Positions 9,423-19,877 of a stretch of 64,000 nt of DNA are shown piece by piece; position 1 is the stretch's first letter, and the number at the start of each line of letters is the position of its first letter. The notes under the pieces are model-generated. The model did not search any database. It worked only from the letters and a program-made list of their open reading frames with translations, and was not told the DNA's origin. The stretch covers positions 14,238,587 to 14,302,586 of the forward strand of contig CM053326.1 in NCBI GenBank assembly GCA_028583605.1. Direction: 5' to 3'. The position numbers and the translations under genes are program-made. The DNA is from Dastarcus helophoroides (Eukaryota > Arthropoda > Insecta > Coleoptera > Bothrideridae).

Positions 9423-12000
9423 ATCTTTTTTTTTTTAAACTGACTTTGGAAATTTAGAATTTGATCTAGAAAATGATCGAAATTTTGAGAATAGCTTTTA
9501 AATTTCCAAAATACATGACTTTCCTTTAATTTTCAACCTTGCCATTCCAATTAGATTCAAAATATCGCAAGTTGTTCTTAGGATTTAGATTTGATACTAG
9601 AAATTTGACAAAAAAATTAAAAATTTCCTAAAAGCTGAATTTCAGTAAAAATACTACACTTTTAAATATTTTTTTATATTTCTGTGCTTTCTGCATTTTC
9701 TGGGACAACATTTTCTTAATTATATTTTTTTATTCCTTTAGAAATTTCTTAAACATTTTATGAAATTTCTTAAAAATTCGTACCCTTTCTTTACTCATTT
9801 TTTTCTACTTTAAATTTCAGCTTTAGTCTCAAATTAAATTATAAGAAAAACATAAAAATTTTAAAAAAATCCATTTCCAGGAAAACTCAGTTCATGAAAT
9901 CAGTTTTGATTTAAATTTCTAAATTCGACTTAGATCTTGAAATTTTGGATATAATCTCAAAAAATTGGACATTTCTAGAAAGAACAAAGAAATTACCCAA
10001 GTTTTGGAGAAGTGTCTTTAAGAAACGAGAGAAAGATATTTGAAATAAATTTCGTATTTTTTTATTAAAACTTTTTTGCTTCGACTTCAATGTCAAAATT
10101 TTAAGTTTATTTTGAAAAATACAAATTTTCGGATTTACAGTTGATATCGTAACTTTAACCCAGTAACAACGATTTTAATATCCAAATTAACGCATGTAAC
10201 AAAAGTTTTTGAAAAAAAATAACTAGCTGCAAAGTAATGGAAAATAAGTTAGTATCGAGTTGCCACTGACCACCAACCTGTAAAAATGTTTCAATTTAAT
10301 ATTCCGTATCAGACCGGAAATGAAGAACGGTTCAACACTTGATGCAACAAATTGAGAGAAAATTGCGTGCCATCAAATACAGTGGGACTTTAGAAATAAC
10401 TTGAATGTTGTTTTTTGTTAATCAAATTCTAAGGTAAAATATTTTTAATAATGCTTCGAACAGACTTTATTATTTTTTTTATATTGCGCTCAGATTTTTT
10501 CCGAATACTTTCGTTAGATCGTTATGTCGAAATTTCGAATTTTGCCTTAAAATTTTGGCTTTTACCGGAATCCTTTCTATGTAAATGACGAAAAAAAATG
10601 GCAAAATTTTGAGTTTAGATTCGAACTTTCAAACCTTTTGAAAAGAACTTAATTTTGGAGAGAAAGTGGACATTTTTTAAATTTAGTTTTTTCAAAATTT
10701 TCGACATTTTTCATTCGACTTTAAAATATCCGTAAAAATACAATAAAAATTTGAAGAACTAACATTTACAAAAGTAGATCTGTAACGAGATTCCAAATGT
10801 GTATCATGTGTATGTTGGTAAATTTCAAACCAATGACAAAATTTAGTCGAATATCTGAAAGTAGGGAATGCAATACTGAGATATTAGGATTCTGAAGTAC
10901 CAAGATACCGCACGATTTTTGCTAGATTGAACCAGATGTAAATCGTGCAGGATCCCGAAAGATTTTCGAGATTATGCAGGAATCTTATTCATTTCTTGTT
11001 TATTTTGTTTAAATTAGACTTTAGAATTAAAAATAAGACTTCTTTTTTAAAATATATTATTTCCCTGTGCTCTACTTTTTGGAAAGCCTGAATTTTGGCT
11101 ATTTCTAAAGATTTTGATTTTTTCAAAAATCAGGTTTTTTATTCGAAAGAAAATCTCTTCTAGAAAATTTGAATTATCCTTGAAAATTCGATCTAAAATG
11201 TGTTTTTAATTAATTTTATAAGTTACACATAGCACTGAATTGTATTTTTTTAAATTTCAAGTTTAAACTTTCATTTTTCCATTTTTTGCGAAAATTTTGC
11301 TAGAAATTTCGGCTACAGGTTATCATTTTTGTCCTAAATTTAGTTTTTAAATACGAGATGCAGACTTTTTTCCATGATCAATGTTAGTTTTTTTATTTCT
11401 TAATTTTTGACTTGGAGGTCAGAATTTTAAATTTTTGAAAATTATTTTCGTTTCTGAACTGAATTTAAATTTAAAACTTTTCTACAAAATGAAAATTTTA
11501 TTTCCAAATTTTCGGCTTTTTCTAGAAACGCTCATTTTTATTTTTAAAAATGTGCATCAAATGTCGAAATTTAGATTTCCTTCTTAAAATTTCGAGTTTC
11601 AGTTCTCCTTTTCTTCCTAAATTGTTTATTTAAACTCAACTTTTCGTCTTTTCCCTAATATTTTGATTTTTTCGAAAGCTGTAGTTTTTTCTCAAGATTT
11701 CAAGTTGCATCTCAAACATTTGTTAAAAGATACAAATTTTTTTGTCAAAAGATTGTTTTTCTTTTTAAAATTCCGATTTGAAACTTTTTGCAAAAAATTC
11801 AGGATTGAAACTCAATTTTTCTTTTGAAATGTTGAAAATTTATAATTTGTTAACAATTTTAGATAAATTCAGATTTTTTTCTCTTCACGTTCATTTTAAA
11901 CTCGAATTCTCGAAAAAAATCCTTATATATTACAAATTTTTCTAAAAAGTTTTACTTTTTACAAACATTTTTAGTTTGAGGGTTTCCTAAAAGGTTGAAC
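9423..12000. repeat. AT-rich degenerate array (AAATTTCGAC-type), with unrelated inserts
   Basis: Long runs of A and T are punctuated by AAATTTC, TTTCGA and GAAATTT at irregular spacing, as in the arrays that fill the hAT-like elements. It is interrupted by non-array DNA at about 10150-10440 and by a MITE-like end at 10862 (TAGGGAATGCAATACTG, followed by CGGGATCCCG-like palindromes). I could not find a matching outer pair of ends. Open frames here are not coding. Confidence 0.6.
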
Positions 12001-12010
12001 TGACACCAAT

Positions 12011-12351
12011 TATTGCGCATTGTCGGTTCGAAGACTAATACTCCGTGAATTATAACCACTTTACTTCCAAACTGATTCCGGAACACTACAATTATAATTC
12101 ATGGACTGACTAATTAACTCTCTAACACTGTTTCATTAACTAACTTATTTATTGACTAACTGAAGGAAAAGCCGACCGCGTATATATAGATCCCGTTCCA
12201 GTTTCTCGAAGGAATGTATCGATAAGACTTATAGTTTGCGGAAATCTTTGGAGAACTTATCTGCCATTTGATTCATTAACGCGGCCGCTTCCCCTTATCA
12301 AATGTTTCTAGAAAAATTCCTTACTAAATTATATAATTACATTTTGTTACA
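12011..12351 (-). repeat. Solo LTR, gypsy-like family, subfamily B
   Basis: The reverse complement starts TGTAACAAAATGTAATT and carries the same GCGGCCGC, TTATCTGC and CGAACCGA blocks as the LTR at 885. It is closest to the copy at 56340. The left terminus is mutated (TATTGCG for TGTTGCG), and no clean target duplication is visible (CAAT against ATAT). No internal region is present. Confidence 0.8.
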
Positions 12352-12356
12352 ATATA

Positions 12357-12534
12357 AAATATGGGGGTTGCCACTTAAAATAAGAAAGTTGATGTCTACT
12401 TCCAGTATAACCAGAATATATATTTTTAAAAGAAAGTTTAGCCCCTATTAGCCCATCTACAAAGTCAGGTTGTCTATAATAAGTGGTACACCATATAAAG
12501 GTAATCTCCCAAATAAAAAAGCACCCTGTATATA
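12357..12534. repeat. Small TIR element ('GGGTGTCTCAC' family), degraded copy
   Basis: CACTTAAAATAA-GAAGTTGATG and the following blocks match the copy at 34692. The right end CACCCTGTATATAG is the usual terminus of this class. Confidence 0.45.
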
Positions 12535-13162
12535 GATAATCGCATAATCACAAAACTAGATTCCTAGTGTACTGAAATTCCCTTAAAAGAATCATAACAT
12601 ATACAATTTTATTTTAAAAAATTAGGGGTTATTTATCACCCCCTGTAGAAAGAACAATACCAAAATGTTGACAAACTTTTAAGTAAAAATCGATTTGTTT
12701 TGGTAGAAAAATATTGGTTCAGTTTTATTAAATTATTTTAGCTTTTATCACCCTGAAAATACATTCAAGCAAGCACATTCTCTAAGCGTCATATTAAAAA
12801 AGCCAATATCGGCATTCACATTCGCATTACTAAACATTGTAGATGAATATTCGAATGCGGGAAAATCAAGATTCGTTACAACACTAATCGGCACTACTTC
12901 GGCTATTTAATCAATTTTATATTTTCCACTAATAACCAAGATACCCAAGTTATCTTTCGGCCAGTAGGATTGCATAAGCTCCAAAAAAGTAATTAAAAAA
13001 AAGTACAAAGCACTCATTTATTAGAAAGCCTTTTTATAGTAAATTTTTAAAATGTAGGTACTTTATAAACTAAAATAACATTATTTATTTATTTATTAGA
13101 ATACATATCTTGTACATTAAGTTATGCCCAAATTAAACCTTATACATTTACATAATCACACA

Positions 13163-13230
13163 TTAAATTATTCTTTTTATATTGGTGTTCACAGAAGTCT
13201 TGTTTGCTTTCTTTCTGGGCTTTTCATTAT
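13163..13230 (-). CDS. Candidate last exon of the gene with an exon at 16306-16488
   Basis: On the minus strand CTCTTTTTACAG is followed by 22 codons ending in TAA, rich in Lys/Arg/Asn (NEKPRKKANKTSVNTNIKRII). Several AATAAA motifs lie just downstream (near 13084-13100). Its phase (two bases complete a split codon) matches the donor phase of the exon at 16306. A basic tail of this sort could be a nuclear localisation signal. The linkage is inferred from phase and order only. Confidence 0.35.
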
Positions 13231-14284
13231 CTGTAAAAAGAGCACAAAATAGTTAAATAGTTTATTAAATGGTTGCAATTATGAAAAGTAACAATTACAC
13301 ATGCAAAATCTTATCGTGCAAAAATGCTAAAACATTAACATTTAAAAATGTACAGGTGAGTTAATGGGGTAATATTTCGCAGAACTCCGGATTGGAGTTC
13401 GGATTAAAATTGTTTAAGAGAACTATAACGAAGAAGGAACAATACAGTACAAAAGAAGATGTATGTTGCCATCAGGAATTATCCTTCTTCATTGTCCTTT
13501 TTCAGCAGATTAAAGATAATGCTCCAGAATTTTGAATGGGACATGTGCTACCATTCGCTATGCAGTTAGGAGTTAGCACCAAGCGGTATGGATAGTGAGA
13601 TAATGAAAGACGTTTGACACCATTGAGGATCTATGTATGGAGAAAGAATGAAAACTGAGAAGGCAATATGGTACGAATATGGTCGAATGTTTAAATGTCG
13701 TTTGCGAATGCATAAAGGAATAGTACAGATGTATAAATAACCTTCATGTTTGTTATTCTTCTGCCTTTTGGTTTTCATCAAAAGATGTTTTAAGTACCCA
13801 GGATAACCTACATGCGGGAAAGAGGCATTGGCGAAAATTTAGGAAAATAGTCCTCATATTAAGAATTGTGCAGTACGTATACAGATCAGGAAAGTTGAAC
13901 AGTGTCCATAGGAAGAATATAGTGGGAGATTTAAACCTGAGAGCGTATCGGTGGGATAGACGGGCGGGCCTTGCATTCTCCTACACCGACCGAACCAATT
14001 GAACGGAGACTGAAAATATATTGATGAGATATTCCGCAGCAACAATCAGTGCCAGTGGAAATTTCAGTACTAAATCATCGCTCTTAGATGTGTTGTTACT
14101 GACTCTATCACAAAACAATTTTATTACGATTTGCGTTATCTACATGTTCTTTTAGTCCGCTGACTTAATCACCATTCATTGATAAACAAATTAAATAAAC
14201 GGGTTGCTCCGGTAAAGTGGAGTAGTAGGTTCAGTAGCCAAACCGAGATTCACAAAGGGATTTTCTTAGCGTTGGACAATTAAT

Positions 14285-14355
14285 ACACGTGAACATGCCA
14301 AAAAATGCCAGCATCACAATAGCTGGGAAAACTTTTTATGCACATGTTATAATAT
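14285..14355. repeat. Half copy of the 'CAGGTGTGCA' MITE
   Basis: GTGAACATGCCAAAAAATG, then a 'CAGCATCACAATAGCTGGG' block and AAAACTTTTTATGCACATG match the right half of the MITE whose ends are at 24791 and 32118. The left half is not found. Confidence 0.5.
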
Positions 14356-15536
14356 GTACTCTTATATTCCAAAACATCAGGGTCAAATGCAACCATGTTA
14401 AATTCCTCGCGCCTGAGCTATCAACATATCGAATTACGAGGAGTAAAGGCAAGTATAAATTAATAATTTTAATTTATATTTTATTTACTGCAACTTATAA
14501 TCGGATTAACATGATATTTTACAGGAAATCAGAGGCGCAATAGAAAATTAATCATCACTACGATATGCACCAAACAGCATTAACTACAATTGTAAACTAA
14601 AAGCAGCTTAGAATATTTTTTGATTGTAGTTTGTAATGTGACTAATGCATTTGATTTTGGATAGCTGCCAAATACATGGCATTTCTCAAATACTCCACAC
14701 AGTACCTATTACCAACATATTAACTGCATTATTTAACGCGTTACTGCTAACTTCTATTACATATGAACATTTAATGCTACTTGTCAGATACTCTATAATT
14801 TTACACAGTACAGATTCTAGGATACTTCATTAAAATGAAGTTAAGAATACTTCATTAAAATGAAGCTAAGAATATCCTCAAAATATAAACCCTGTAAAAT
14901 GGTGCTACTTTGAATAGGGAGTTAACATTTATGAAGACTTTAACTGGTTCTTCAATTTTGAACACACAATTGTTATTATAGTTATCAGAAAGAGATAAAT
15001 TTATGTCACTAAAAATAAATAAAATGTAAGTATGAATTGATTTTTAAGTACTTCGTGTCCTTGAATAACTTCAAAATTAATAAATTAGATATTGTGATGG
15101 CACATTTTTAACGAGTTATCTTATTAGGAACTATGTAATTGTGCTATTCAATGATGATTTATATTCTGTGACATAACCTTAAAAACATACTTTACAGGTA
15201 CCCTTTTTTATGGGACGTGCTTGATCTTTATTGCCCCATGAACCGAGATTGATCAATTTTTATCAAGGTCACCCTCTCCAAAGGAACAAGGTACGGAAAG
15301 ACTTCAAATCAGCCTAATAATTCCTTCGCCTAATAGCCCATAACATCGACGACACGAGGACCAAGCTCTACGAAAATTCACGTGCTAAACATAATTAAAG
15401 AAAAGAAAAAAAAGAGAAACTTGATAAAGGCCTTCGAGAGATAATGAAGTCAGCACATTATAAAAATATAGTAAAACGCGAAAGCGAGTGCACCGTTGGA
15501 CAATTTTTTAAAATATTTTGTGGGGGCTAATTTAAA

Positions 15537-15615
15537 AAAAATTTAGATATCACGTAGTCATATTTCAAAAAATGTTTCTGGAATATTGTCAATTTTCATT
15601 AATAAAAATGTTAAA
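15537..15615. repeat. Interspersed repeat shared with 27138-27205
   Basis: ATTTAGATATCACGTAGTC, CATATTTCAAAAA and GAATATTGTCAA occur in the same order at both places. The family is not identified, and no ends are visible. Confidence 0.5.
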
Positions 15616-16305
15616 TAAAATTAACAACAAATGTACATTTTTTAATAATTCTCATTATGCCTCTAATTCTTTCGAAACTTCTATACTTTTGCTTTCGTTT
15701 CTACTTAAATAATAAATTTAATCGTTTAAGAAGTTACGTTTGGTTTTAATAAATTTTAATTCTTGTTTATTCAAAATAACCCCAAAACCTTAAAAATTGT
15801 TATAACTTTAACTCGTTGGCAAGTATTTTTAGTTCCTCAAGAAGCATGTCTCTATAATGAATCACTTTTTTTTCTCATTAAAATAACCCCACGTTCAGTT
15901 TAACTTTAATCACCATTATTTAATTTTTCTCTTGTTTATTTTTAATAAATTAACGAACGTTGATGTTTTAGTTAAAACCTATTTAAAAAAAGGTATAGTG
16001 ATTTGAATTTGTAAATTCATGAAAGTAACGTCAGTCCACTGTATTTAACCACAAAGATAACACAAGTCAGCTAATTTTTTGCTAAGAAAAACGTGAATTC
16101 AGAAGTGTTTGATAAATGCTGCACTAGTATGCGACTAATAAGACTATACAACATGCAAAAAATTTAAAAGGCATATTAAAACAGTACATTTCCACTACCA
16201 CCACGGCCTAAGAATGCTTAAAAGCACGAAATATACTCTGACGAAAAACTCACACTGTTTCCTTATTCGACAGTTGATATAATAGGGGAAATGGTATAAC
16301 TTGAC

Positions 16306-16488
16306 CTTTCATTATGGTCTGCCATTTTCGAGTACCATCTGGCATATTTACTCGAAAACGTATACGTTTTTCCGCTATAACTTCCGATGGTTTTTCTAAC
16401 TCGTCTTCATCTATTTCCATTGGGACGGATTCACGAGATGACCTAGTATCTTCTTCAATCAATATTGGTTCATTTATAACTGAAGAAC
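16306..16488 (-). CDS. Candidate internal exon of an unrecognised gene
   Basis: The exon is bounded on the minus strand by acceptor GTTTCTCGTAG and donor AAG|GTCAAG, and is 183 bp long (phase 1 at both ends). The peptide has an acidic stretch (IEEDTRSSRESVPMEIDEDE) followed by a basic, well-ordered segment (AEKRIRFRVNMPDGTRKW). That composition is typical of a real, nuclear-type protein and unlike the AT-rich background. The lower-coordinate exon at 13163 is phase-compatible. No upstream exon was found between here and the NXF poly(A) site at 19.76 kb. I do not recognise the family. Confidence 0.5.
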
Positions 16489-17109
16489 CTACGAGAAACG
16501 CGAACAAGAGTCATGTATATATTAAATTTAGCTTAAAATCTGAAACTTGCTTCAAATTGATATTTGAAAATAATTTTTAAGAAGAGTCTGTTATAATAAG
16601 GATTAGGATTAAGCGACCCAAAAGCTAAATTTATAATACCACTATTGACAGTCATGCAATTTATAAAAAATAGAACGTTACGCTACTGTACTTCAGGTAC
16701 ATATTTATGCGAACCATACACGGCCAAATTTATTTGCAAATATGTTTGCAAATAAGTAATATTTGAGTGTGTGTGTGTGACGTTATTTGCATACCAGTTT
16801 TAATGTTTGCAAACTTATTTGATCAAATTAAAAGTTCTTAATTTTGTATGGGCGGGTCCTTTTTACCAGCTGAGAATTTGCGACTGTGTGGCAATGTCAG
16901 AAAACATTTCATCAAATGGGGGTAGTGTGAGTCAAGTTTAATATCACTTTAAATTGTCTTTGGTAGAGTTTGCACGTATAACATTGTGCAATAACGATAT
17001 GGCGATTCCGAACAATAAAACGTGGCAAATTTTTTTCAATTGTATCAAAATTTGCCCGAATTGTGGCAAGTTAAAGGCGACGTGCACACAAATAAATCTA
17101 CACGCTTTG

Positions 17110-18290
17110 TGTTAAAAAAAAAATGCTTAAAAAAAACAATCCCCTGGAAATTTTGAGAAAGCATTAAATGTTTCAGAAAATACCAAAGTTTCTCTTCTGA
17201 ATTTTACTTCAAGACAAAATGTTGAATGTTCTTAGTTTTTGTTAATAGATTTGATCTTTTGGAAATTAAGTTTTTTTTTAACTCCTAATTTAAAATTGCC
17301 TTACAATTTTTACAGGTTTTCTTTTATTTTTCAAAAATGTTATCTTCAAACCTTTCTTCCCAAAAACTATGGCTTCTTTTTTCTTGAGATTTAGACACCA
17401 ATTCTAAATGTTAACTTAGTTAAAAAATTTCGAATTTAAAAAACTGAAGATTTCAAGTTCGAACAGGTAAATTTGTTAAAAATTAACATATTTCACTTTT
17501 TGTTGAGAAATTCACAATTTCTAAGAAAGTTAATATTTTCAGAAGTGTTTATTAATGAATTCAGTCAGTTTTTTTTTAAGTATAAACTCGGTCGTAATTA
17601 AACTTTTGTAAAACGACCTTGCCCACTTTAAATGTAGACTTTTCTGGACATTTCGAATTAAAATTCCAAATTAAAAAAAATCAAGACTATGTTCAGAATT
17701 TCGATATATCACCTTTTTCACAAAAATTTTCGCGAAATTTCTAGGTTTCTAGAAGAGTCGAAGTTTTAAGGAAATATTTATAGGTTCCAAAGTAACAGCC
17801 AACATTTTAAAGTCTGAATTTTTGAAAAAAGTACAAATATAGAAATAATTTGCATTTAACAGAAAATCTAATTTAAAATTAAAGTTTCTAAAAAAGGTGG
17901 AAATTTTGAGATTAAAGGTAAAATAAAAAAAAAAACGATAAATAACTTTACAGCAAAAATTTTTTTTTCGAAATTCCGAAGAATCGAATGCATTTCGGCA
18001 TTGCAAATTAAGATATCACCAATAATTCTAGCAAATATTGAAATTTTAAGATTGCCCAAAGGAAAAAACGTAAGTATTGAAGTTGTAGCCAGTTAGAAAG
18101 AGTTGGGCGCTAAGAGGAAACTTGAACTTTAAAAAAAAAACATCTAATGTTCCAGAATTTCGAAAGAATATCCAAATTCCAAATGTTCGGGTGAAAACTT
18201 TAAATTTGAGATAAAAGTTAAAATTACGAATTCAAATCGAAATTTGAAAATAAAAAACGATTTTCCTCTGGCTGACCTTAAAATATGTCT
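17110..18290. repeat. AT-rich degenerate array
   Basis: Same AAATTTCGA/TCGAAATTT punctuated A/T sequence as in the hAT-like elements. No terminal inverted repeat or target duplication was recognised at its edges. Open frames on either strand here are low-complexity. Confidence 0.55.
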
Positions 18291-18987
18291 CTAAGTAGAG
18301 CACTTTCTAGAGGCATTTTTCACACACAAGTGCAGGTTATAGAAGACAGTTCAAATACAAATTTTAGAAGAGAAATATCTTTCGGATCATTACCCACACA
18401 TCTGTTTTTATTGAGAAATTAAATTAAGGTAAATAGGCAACATGGTTTATTTATCCTGCTTCACAATACCAGACAAAACTTAAAGGGGACTGGGTAGGTC
18501 CCAAAAGTAATTGTTGTTAAATTACTCTTGGAAATGTTTGCTTGATGATTCTTATTCTTATTATGATCGTTTTAATTTTTATTTTGTAGCTTTATTTTAT
18601 CGAGTATAGATATTTGTGCTCAAATTCTTCAGAAGTGTAAATGTACTGAGGAAACCCTATATATAAGGATAAATAGGCATGAAACTTTCTGAAAGTAGGT
18701 CCAAATCATATAAAGGCAAAAAACGAGCAAAATTGAAATTTAAATAATAACACATAAAAAACGCCGAAAACGATAAGGTAGGATCATAGGATTTTACTTA
18801 AAATCCGGTCTCTAGTGGTAATTGAAAAACGATTAAATTGACTATATTTCAAAAACACAACTTTTTATAGTCGTAAAATTTATGAAACTGGCGACTATTA
18901 TAATTTTAACATCACAAAATATCACAAGTAAGAAGTATTCACGATTAATACGGCTTATGAAAACAAGCTAAAATGTGGGTCCATGTC
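18291..18987. other. No recognised feature
   Basis: Unannotated AT-rich sequence. I see no exon, RNA gene or element end in it. Confidence 0.4.
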
Positions 18988-19082
18988 TCAGCTAGCTGTA
19001 ATATATTGTATATCAACCGGAGGTCTGCCGCAATTGCTGTATTGCGCGTAATTATTATAGCTATGATGACCCCTGAAGGAAT
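18988..19082 (-). CDS. Very tentative terminal exon
   Basis: After TTATTTAATTTAG on the minus strand, a short frame (HHSYNNYAQYSNCGRPPV, then DIQYITAS and TGA) has an unusually protein-like composition. It lies between the NXF 3' end and the exon at 16.4 kb. No partner exon with matching phase was found, so it may be chance. Confidence 0.2.
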
Positions 19083-19757
19083 CTAAATTAAATAAGTTAA
19101 AGAACAAATTTAATTTACACCATATTTCAGCTAACAACTATAAAAGTCAAATAGCCTTGAAAATAAATGCTTATTTTTTCCTGTAACTATTATTATATCG
19201 AGAACGAGCGCAGTTTTCCAATAATATCTTACCCACTATCCACTACCCCTAGAACATCAAGGGAAATAATCATTTCTTGCAAAATTTTAAATACATCATT
19301 AGGACCACTAGATCAAATATTATTTTTAAAAAAATCCTTAAAGATAGCTTTTTCCAATGACACCTCACACGGTATATTAACTAAAACTTGATTTTTTTTA
19401 CATCGAACTAACACTCATTTTAATGTACATTTCTGTTTTTCAATCGTTGATATATGCGTGGATGATGGGTCATCAGAAATTAAAATTTTACCAAATTCCA
19501 AATTCCTGCGTTACACAGTTTTTCAAAAAACCTCTGCGATAGACGGAAGGACGGACGGGTGGCGGAGGAGCGCGCAAGTGAAATTATAAGATTATAAGAG
19601 CTTCGGGTTTTCCTTTTTAAGTCAAGAAACCGCCAAAAAAAGAAATTTACCTTGTGATTTAACTGGAACATTTTCTGACTGTATAACGCTCGTATTTTTT
19701 TTCACAGAAAATAATTTTGAAACACTGAAAAAACTTTATACAATAAATAATGTTTGA

Positions 19758-19763
19758 TTTATT
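19758..19763 (-). promoter_or_regulatory. Poly(A) signal of the NXF gene
   Basis: AATAAA on the minus strand, 11 bp after the NXF stop codon; a second AATAAA-like overlap follows at 19742-19748. Confidence 0.6.
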
Positions 19764-19774
19764 CGTAAACTATC

Positions 19775-19877
19775 TTACTCCGACATAAATGCTTCTTGTG
19801 GTATTCTGTCTAATTTGTACAAGTCAACAAAAATTGTAAGTGTTTTGTGTAAATCGTAATTTGAGTCCTCTAAGCAT
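19775..19877 (-). CDS. NXF exon 9 (TAP-C/UBA-like end)
   Basis: CLEDSNYDLHKTLTIFVDLY and KLDRIPQEAFMSE match the TAP-C three-helix pattern, ending in the IP-x-x-AF motif that contacts FG repeats. Stop TAA at 19777-19775. Intron 8 is 53 bp. Confidence 0.93.

Noticed and set aside
16892..16921. Good-context ATG (MSENISSNGG) followed by GTAGTG on the plus strand
   Set aside because: A possible first exon, but no downstream partner exon was found.
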